From: Eggerthellaceae bacterium
Lineage (GTDB): Bacteria > Actinomycetota > Coriobacteriia > Coriobacteriales > Eggerthellaceae
Length of the DNA: 10,612 nucleotides
NCBI GenBank assembly: GCA_017459485.1
Contig: JAFUCW010000435.1
Coordinates: 1-10,612, forward strand
Direction: 5' to 3'
The position numbers and the translations under genes are program-made. Under the pieces are notes generated by a model that saw only the letters and a list, made by a program, of their open reading frames with translations, searched no databases and was not told the origin of the DNA. This document shows positions 6,194 through 10,612 of this stretch, piece after piece (position 1 is the first letter of the stretch; every line of letters starts with the position of its first letter).

Positions 6194-7378
6194 TTACATT
6201 CCTCTCACTAGTTGGGAAATCTGGCCGCTGAACAGGGAGAAACCCACGAATACGGCAATCATGGTCAGCGCCCAGCTGAGTACTTTGAACCAACGCTGGT
6301 CTTTATGCGCCTTGTAGAATTTCGATTTGCGCTGGAACACTTCGCAAAGGGCAAGCAATGCGCCATGGTAGAAACCGTAGATCACATAGTCCAGCGTCAG
6401 GCCGTGCCATACGCCCATGAGCGTCATGTTGGCGATATAGCCCGTGCAGGCGGTGGTCAAACGGGATTTGAGCACCTTGCGCTTGAGCAGCGTGCGCGTC
6501 AGGCGCATGAACACGAAATCGCGCAGCCAATGCGAAAGCGAGATATGCCAGCGGTTCCAGAAGTCTTTGATGTCCACGGAAAGGAAGGGCATGCGGAAGT
6601 TGCGCGGCACTTCCACGCCGAACACCGAGCCCAGTCCAATGGCCATCAGGCTGTAGCCCGCGAAGTCGAAAAACATGTTCAACCCGTAGAAAAACGCAGC
6701 GACAACCTCGCCGCCGGCAGCTGCAAGGGGAGTGGACGTGCCAATGTATTGAGGCAGGAACCACGACGCCCAACTTGCGAAGGCAGCGAACACGAACTTG
6801 TAGGTGGCGCCGCCAAGGATGCGAAGCAGGCCCAGCGAAAGCCCATCAAGGTAGTCGCTGCGAGAAAGGGGGGCGTGCAGCCGCTCGACGAAGGGTCGCG
6901 AACGCATGATGGGGCCTGAAGTAAACGGCGTGAAGAACACAAGGAAGTACAGATAGTCGAATACGCTCATGCGCTCGATCAGGCCGTCGCGCAGTTCGAT
7001 GAGCACTTGCACGGCTTTGAACGTGAGGTAGGAAATGCCAAGGAAGCCAAGCAGGTTGCCGCCGAACACCTCGGATACTTTGTAAACGGCAACAGGAGCG
7101 ATGGTGAGCGCCAATGCAACGCGGTACAAGCCTACAGCGTGGGGACGCTGCGACGCAAACAGGTGTTGCACAAACAGGAAAAGAAGCGTGGCCAGCACCA
7201 CGAAGAACAGCAGCGCTGCCATTTGCATGGGCGTGTGCATGAACAGCAGCGCCAAGAAGACGACCGACGCTGCAAAGCCGTAACCACGCAGCGACCGTTC
7301 GGCGCACCCAAGCACAATGGCGGGGATTGCCGCCAAGGCGGCAAGCACGAAGAACGCCGGTTCGGTGTAGAAGCCCAC
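6194..7378 (-). CDS. dltB: D-alanyl transfer MBOAT membrane protein DltB
   Basis: This 394-residue polytopic membrane O-acyltransferase takes D-alanine from DltC on the cytosolic side and passes it on across the membrane. It has about eleven hydrophobic segments. The MBOAT hallmarks are present: DFWNRWHISLSHWLRDFVF, and the conserved catalytic His in GVWHGLT at about residue 325. FFDFAGYSLMAIGLG upstream is also typical of DltB and alginate O-acetylase relatives. Length agrees with the family (about 400). Alginate or peptidoglycan O-acyltransferases share this fold, but the immediate dltC/dltD/dltX context decides for DltB. The start is GTG 7376-7378; no in-frame alternative exists upstream and the Shine-Dalgarno site is weak, so it may be translated modestly. 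It is first in the operon; a 12-bp stem-loop lies 20 bases upstream. Confidence 0.93.
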   Translation of the reverse strand: MGFYTEPAFFVLAALAAIPAIVLGCAERSLRGYGFAASVVFLALLFMHTPMQMAALLFFVVLATLLFLFVQHLFASQRPHAVGLYRVALALTIAPVAVYKVSEVFGGNLLGFLGISYLTFKAVQVLIELRDGLIERMSVFDYLYFLVFFTPFTSGPIMRSRPFVERLHAPLSRSDYLDGLSLGLLRILGGATYKFVFAAFASWASWFLPQYIGTSTPLAAAGGEVVAAFFYGLNMFFDFAGYSLMAIGLGSVFGVEVPRNFRMPFLSVDIKDFWNRWHISLSHWLRDFVFMRLTRTLLKRKVLKSRLTTACTGYIANMTLMGVWHGLTLDYVIYGFYHGALLALCEVFQRKSKFYKAHKDQRWFKVLSWALTMIAVFVGFSLFSGQISQLVRGM

Positions 7379-7398
7379 TAATAGTGTCCCATCACATT

Positions 7399-7430
7399 AT
7401 TCGGGAGGCATACTACCCTGCCTCCCGAAT
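7399..7430. repeat. Perfect 12-bp stem-loop between the lipoprotein gene and dltB
   Basis: ATTCGGGAGGCA (7399-7410) and TGCCTCCCGAAT (7419-7430) pair perfectly around an 8-base loop. On the minus strand the hairpin ends 20 bases before the dltB start codon and lies about 40 bases after the lipoprotein stop. No T-run follows it, so it is not a standard terminator. It may be an attenuator, an operator or an RNA stability element. No convincing promoter is seen in the 91-bp gap; TAGAAT on the minus strand at 7467-7472 overlaps the lipoprotein stop and lacks a -35 box. Confidence 0.6.
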
Positions 7431-7469
7431 CGTTACACGAAATTGGATATGCAAAGCTACCCGTGTATT

Positions 7470-8426
7470 CTACCTTAGCACGATGTCAGGGATGCATGCC
7501 GCTTCGTCGTCTCCTCCGACAGCCGCATTGTCGGCAGCTGGCTCCTGGTAGGCGGGCTCTGCTGCAGCCGGTTCCTGATAGGCGGGCTCTTCGGCAGCTG
7601 GTTCGTCGTAGACGATCTCGTCGTAATACGCAGGCGCGTCGTCGGCGTACTCGACGGGGGCAACCTCTTGGGCGGGAGCTTGCTCAACCGCAGTCTGCTC
7701 TTCGGCGGCCTGCTGGTCTTCAGGAGCTTGCTCCGTAGCGACCGCAGCCGCTTCGGTTGCGGCGGCCCCAGCTGCAGCATCCGCGGTCTGGTTTTTAGAG
7801 ATGGACTGTTCGGCTTCCAGGGTCGAAACCTTGCTGCCCGATGCAATGCTCGTGTAGTCAAGATAGGCAACGTCGCCGTTGACGCGCACTTCGGCATCTT
7901 TGATATCGCTCAGGTTAAGCTGGTGGAGCACAAGCTCTGTCCCATCTTCAAGCGTCAGCTGCATGTCGGCGCGCGCTTCGAGCTTGACGTCGGCAGTTTG
8001 GCCACCCGCTTCCGGGGCGTCGACGGCAGGGCAGGCAAGCACGACAGTCTCTCCGTTGGCAACCTGGTCGCCCGAGGCAAGGATACTGGCAGGAAAGTCG
8101 GTGTCTTGTGTGGGCTTGACGGCAAGGGCCTTGATGGCCTTGCCTGTCTTGTTGGCGAAGTTGAACTGAGACGCGGCGTTTGCCGTTGCTCCAACTGTGC
8201 GGAACGTCGGCTGCGAGGACGAAGCCGAAGCGCTTGCAGCAGAAGAGCCGCTCGAGCTGTTCGTTGCAGGCGCGCTCGAGGCAGACGCAGGTGCGCTTTG
8301 GGCCGGTGCTTGCATGTCCGCCGAGCTTGCCTTCGAATCCTCCGACTGGCCGGCGCATCCTCCGAGCACCAGCAGGGCGGCAAGGGATCCGGCAAAGACA
8401 AGTGAAAGTGTGCAAGATGCTTTCAT
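7470..8426 (-). CDS. Lipoprotein with acidic, Gln/Tyr-rich repetitive tail
   Basis: This 318-residue protein has a classic lipoprotein signal: MK, a hydrophobic run, and lipobox LGGC with Cys24, so the mature protein is anchored to the outer face of the membrane. A Ser/Ala/Pro-rich linker follows (about 28-72). A compact middle region (about 73-200) contains FNFANKTGKAIKALAVKP and looks like a beta-rich domain seen in actinobacterial envelope lipoproteins; I cannot name it. The tail (about 210-305) is acidic and lacks Lys, with nine Gln and several Tyr, ending in 10-residue repeats such as EPAYQEPAAA. A second Cys lies near the C-terminus (AACIPDIVLR). ATG 8424-8426 is chosen because AGGAAGG lies 7 bases before it and the lipobox distance is normal. 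It starts 28 bp after the ricin/transglutaminase-like gene, probably in the same operon. Function unknown. Confidence 0.75.
   Translation of the reverse strand: MKASCTLSLVFAGSLAALLVLGGCAGQSEDSKASSADMQAPAQSAPASASSAPATNSSSGSSAASASASSSQPTFRTVGATANAASQFNFANKTGKAIKALAVKPTQDTDFPASILASGDQVANGETVVLACPAVDAPEAGGQTADVKLEARADMQLTLEDGTELVLHQLNLSDIKDAEVRVNGDVAYLDYTSIASGSKVSTLEAEQSISKNQTADAAAGAAATEAAAVATEQAPEDQQAAEEQTAVEQAPAQEVAPVEYADDAPAYYDEIVYDEPAAEEPAYQEPAAAEPAYQEPAADNAAVGGDDEAACIPDIVLR
7531..7620 (-). repeat. 30-bp tandem repeat inside the lipoprotein gene
   Basis: Two clear 30-bp units (7531-7560 and 7561-7590) and a degenerate third (7591-7620) encode EPAYQEPAA-type decapeptides. The shared core is TAGGCGGGCTCT on the + strand, at 7549-7560 and 7579-7590. 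Such repeats can vary in number between strains. Confidence 0.7.
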
Positions 8427-8454
8427 AAGGTTTCCTTCCTGCTTATACGCTTTC

Positions 8455-10612
8455 CTAAAGGCTATAGGCGACAGGTGCGTTTCCATAGGTGATCATATAC
8501 CAGTTGTACGAAGGCAGGTCGCGACGCAGGTTCGGGTCGCACACGTAAGTGACCCCGTTGATGTATACCTCGGTCCAGCCGTGTGGCACCGTGCCTCCGC
8601 TCGCGCTTGGGCACCCGCCCGCGCGGAAGTTGGCGCTGTAGCCGCAGGTGCGTGCAAGCCACATGAACATGGATGCGTCGCCATAGCAGTCGGCAACGCC
8701 GCGATTCTTCACGTAGAGAGCGTACTTGATAGAGGTGCTGTCGTTGACGATGCCCCAATACGACCCAGAATCAAGCGACTGAACATGACCGTAGTTGGTC
8801 ATGTAGTCGAAGCAGCGGCGAAGGTTGTAGCCGCAGCGCTCAGCAACGGAGCGCAGGTAGTCGTCAAGCTCGGCATTGCCGGAGATGCCGGCGCGTTCCG
8901 TGGGAATGGGATTCCATGCCTGTGCCGTCGTGCCGTTTCGCGTGAACTGCTGCACGTTGGCGTTGTTGTCTTTAGAAGCATACACAACATCGAGCGCCTT
9001 GCCGGATTTAGCGTTGACCAGCTCGAATCCGCCGTTTTCGCGCAGGATCGGACGCCACAACTGTGCAGACGTCCCATTGGGTGTCCATTGCTGCACGTTG
9101 GCATTGTCGCTGAGCGATCCGCCCGCCACGTCAAGCGCCTGTCTCGAACGTTCGCAAATCACGCGATAGGTGCCGTTGCCAATGCAGGTGAGCGTGAATT
9201 TCTGCGCATCGGTGTTGTTGCGCGTGTACTGCTGGGCATTGGCTCCCGCGGTCAATGACGCGCCTGCGATGTCGAGTGCCTTGTCCGAATTAACGTTGAC
9301 CAGTTCGTATAGTCCGTTGGGCAAGGGGTCGCAAGTCGTCACACGCCATCGCTGTGCAATGGTGTTGGCAGCGTCTTGGGCAACTGTGGCGGTTCCTGGA
9401 GAAGTGGAGGGCAGGGCAAGGCGCCGACCGGAAGCGGCGTTTTCGAAGACAACGCCGCTGCCGTTGACTGAGACGTTCCAGCGCTGTGCGGCCGAAGCGG
9501 CGTTGAGGGGGCGCTGGACAACCCTGCCGGATTCTTCGGTCAGGTAGAGTCCAGAGCTCATGCTTTGCAGGCGAATCGTTCCGCCCGAAACCGAGCGAAC
9601 GTAGAAGCGCTGCGCGAGTGTGCTGTTGGCAGTGTAGCCCTGGATGGTTGCGCCGCTTTCACTTGACGCGTTTTGCACGTCGAGTGCAATTTTGGTGGGG
9701 CTGGCAATGGGGAAAATCATGCAAGGCCCTTCGGGAAGGACAGGAACGGGCTTGAGCGTCCAGCGCTGGGCGGCGGTGCCATTCGGCGCATAAAGCTGCA
9801 CGTTCGCGCCGGCGTTTTTCGAGCCATTCGCAACTTCAAGCACCGTGCCGGAAAGCTTGGAGGCAATGGTGTAGGTGCCGTCGGAATTGCGTGTAAGAGC
9901 CCATCGCTGCGCGTCAGAGCCGTTGCCGGTCCAGGCTTGCGCGTTAGCGCGAGCAGCGGGGTCTCCGCCAGGGACATCGATGACAGTGCCGCTTGAAGCG
10001 GAGCGAATCTCGTAGTAGCCGTCGGAACCGCGCTTGATCGACCAACGTTGCGCAATCGTGTCGTTTGCGGTGTACGCTTGAATGTTGGTCCCGTTGGACG
10101 GGGATGCGCCGGCAAGGTCAAGCCGGAGGTTCGACGCATTCGAAGGGTAAAGAACGTAGATGCCGTCAGCGGCAGTGCGGGCTGGGGCAGCAGGGATGAC
10201 GGGCAGCAGCCACCATTTTTGCGCGGTAGTGCCATTGTTCATATACAGCTGGACATTGGCGCCTGGGGAGGCGTTTGCGCCGCTCACATCAAGGGCACGC
10301 GCACCGCTTAGCGCAGAGGTGATAACCCATGCAGAGCCGGAACGCGTAATCCTCCAACGTTGGGCCGTAGTGCTATTGCGGGAGTACAGCTGCACGTTGG
10401 CGCCGTCTGCCGAGCGCCCCCATGCCACGTCGAGCACTTTTCCAGTGGCGGCACTTTCCATATCGTAGGTGCCATCAGCGTTGCGTGTAATCTTCCAGCG
10501 CTGGGCAGCAGAGGCGTTAGAGGACCAGATTTGCGCATTGGCACCATTAGATGACGAACCGTTTGCCACGTCAAGCATCAGCTTGCCGTTCAGGACCGAC
10601 TGGATGTAGTAG
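8455..10612 (-). CDS. Secreted-type ricin-repeat protein with C-terminal transglutaminase-like domain (5' end outside window)
   Basis: The frame is open from the window edge to TAG at 8455-8457, giving 718 residues; the ATG at 10576-10578 is internal to a repeat, so the true start lies beyond the window. Twelve ricin-like repeats come first, each with a GxxLDVAxGSxxxGANVQ-type stretch and an AQ(R/K)(W/F) motif. The last ~140 residues form a transglutaminase-like (papain-fold) domain with Cys in GVADCYGDAS (codon 8686-8688), His in VPHGWTEV (8581-8583) and Asp in VCDPNL (8536-8538), a complete triad. Ricin trefoils usually bind sugars. Bacterial transglutaminase-like domains may cross-link proteins or act as cysteine proteases or amidases, so the reaction is uncertain. 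No signal peptide is visible because the N-terminus is missing; export is inferred. A lipoprotein gene follows by 28 bp, suggesting co-transcription. Confidence 0.8.
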   Translation of the reverse strand, partial: YYIQSVLNGKLMLDVANGSSSNGANAQIWSSNASAAQRWKITRNADGTYDMESAATGKVLDVAWGRSADGANVQLYSRNSTTAQRWRITRSGSAWVITSALSGARALDVSGANASPGANVQLYMNNGTTAQKWWLLPVIPAAPARTAADGIYVLYPSNASNLRLDLAGASPSNGTNIQAYTANDTIAQRWSIKRGSDGYYEIRSASSGTVIDVPGGDPAARANAQAWTGNGSDAQRWALTRNSDGTYTIASKLSGTVLEVANGSKNAGANVQLYAPNGTAAQRWTLKPVPVLPEGPCMIFPIASPTKIALDVQNASSESGATIQGYTANSTLAQRFYVRSVSGGTIRLQSMSSGLYLTEESGRVVQRPLNAASAAQRWNVSVNGSGVVFENAASGRRLALPSTSPGTATVAQDAANTIAQRWRVTTCDPLPNGLYELVNVNSDKALDIAGASLTAGANAQQYTRNNTDAQKFTLTCIGNGTYRVICERSRQALDVAGGSLSDNANVQQWTPNGTSAQLWRPILRENGGFELVNAKSGKALDVVYASKDNNANVQQFTRNGTTAQAWNPIPTERAGISGNAELDDYLRSVAERCGYNLRRCFDYMTNYGHVQSLDSGSYWGIVNDSTSIKYALYVKNRGVADCYGDASMFMWLARTCGYSANFRAGGCPSASGGTVPHGWTEVYINGVTYVCDPNLRRDLPSYNWYMITYGNAPVAYSL
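8900..10612 (-). repeat. Array of twelve ricin-type QxW repeats, grouped as four beta-trefoils
   Basis: Twelve repeats of about 40-50 residues end in AQRW, AQKW, AQKF, AQRF, AQLW or AQAW. Breaks occur after repeats 3, 6 and 9, where Pro-rich or distinct linkers appear (LPVIPAAPARTAADG, KPVPVLPEGP, TTCDPLPNG). This splits the array into four sets of three, matching the three-fold beta-trefoil. Repeats 7-9 are the most divergent. Further repeats may lie outside the window. Confidence 0.8.

Noticed and set aside
6189..6293. N-terminal extension of DltC into dltB
   Set aside because: The extra 35 residues do not fit carrier proteins; ATG 6188 gives the standard 80-residue length and has a ribosome binding site.
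6212..6919. Plus-strand open frame of 235 codons opposite dltB
   Set aside because: It lacks any known motif and mirrors the conserved MBOAT segment of DltB.
7531..7620. Short direct repeats considered as a CRISPR-like array
   Set aside because: They are contiguous 30-bp coding repeats in the lipoprotein frame with no spacers.
8197..9258. Plus-strand open frame of 353 codons opposite the lipoprotein and ricin genes
   Set aside because: The minus-strand frames carry QxW repeats, a lipobox and a catalytic triad; the plus frame is a by-product of repetitive GC-rich coding DNA.
8900..10612. Regular repeats considered as a DNA-level satellite or mobile element
   Set aside because: The repetition is at the protein level (ricin QxW motifs) with diverged DNA, no terminal inverted repeats and no transposase.

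Overview
The window looks like a chromosome segment from a high-GC, Gram-positive-type actinobacterium, most likely of the class Coriobacteriia (Eggerthellaceae-like). The reasons are GC-rich codon use with frequent GTG/TTG starts, strong Shine-Dalgarno sites, a lipoprotein with a Ser/Ala-rich linker, PspC-domain membrane proteins, and a complete set of D-alanylation (dlt) genes. The taxon is inferred from gene style, not from a marker gene. No rRNA, tRNA, CRISPR array, transposase or phage gene was seen.

Left part (1-2513, + strand): the C-terminal end of a CorC/HlyC-type membrane protein; two adjacent membrane proteins with PspC domains at opposite ends (310-1218 and 1222-1647); then, behind a plausible promoter with a perfect TATAAT box, a membrane-anchored protein with an RlpA-like double-psi beta-barrel (1797-2513).

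Middle (2514-7378): all five components of the D-alanylation pathway. dltA (2807-4438, + strand) stands alone after an intergenic region with a candidate terminator, a 10-bp direct repeat spaced 42 bp and a 12-bp palindrome. Converging on it from the right is a tight minus-strand operon, dltB-dltC-dltD-dltX (7378 down to 4558), with gaps of 4-7 bp. DltA charges the carrier protein DltC with D-alanine. DltB, DltX and DltD then move the D-alanyl group across the membrane onto a cell-surface polymer. The layout differs from the Firmicutes order dltXABCD: dltA is split off on the opposite strand and dltX is last.

Right part (7470-10612, minus strand): a large secreted-type protein, cut by the window edge, with twelve QxW ricin-like repeats grouped as four beta-trefoils followed by a C-terminal transglutaminase-like Cys/His/Asp domain. 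Then, 28 bp downstream, comes a lipoprotein with an acidic, Gln/Tyr-rich, repetitive tail. A perfect 12-bp stem-loop separates this pair from dltB. The overall theme is the cell envelope: surface-charge modification, peptidoglycan-active or stress-linked membrane proteins, and surface binding or processing.
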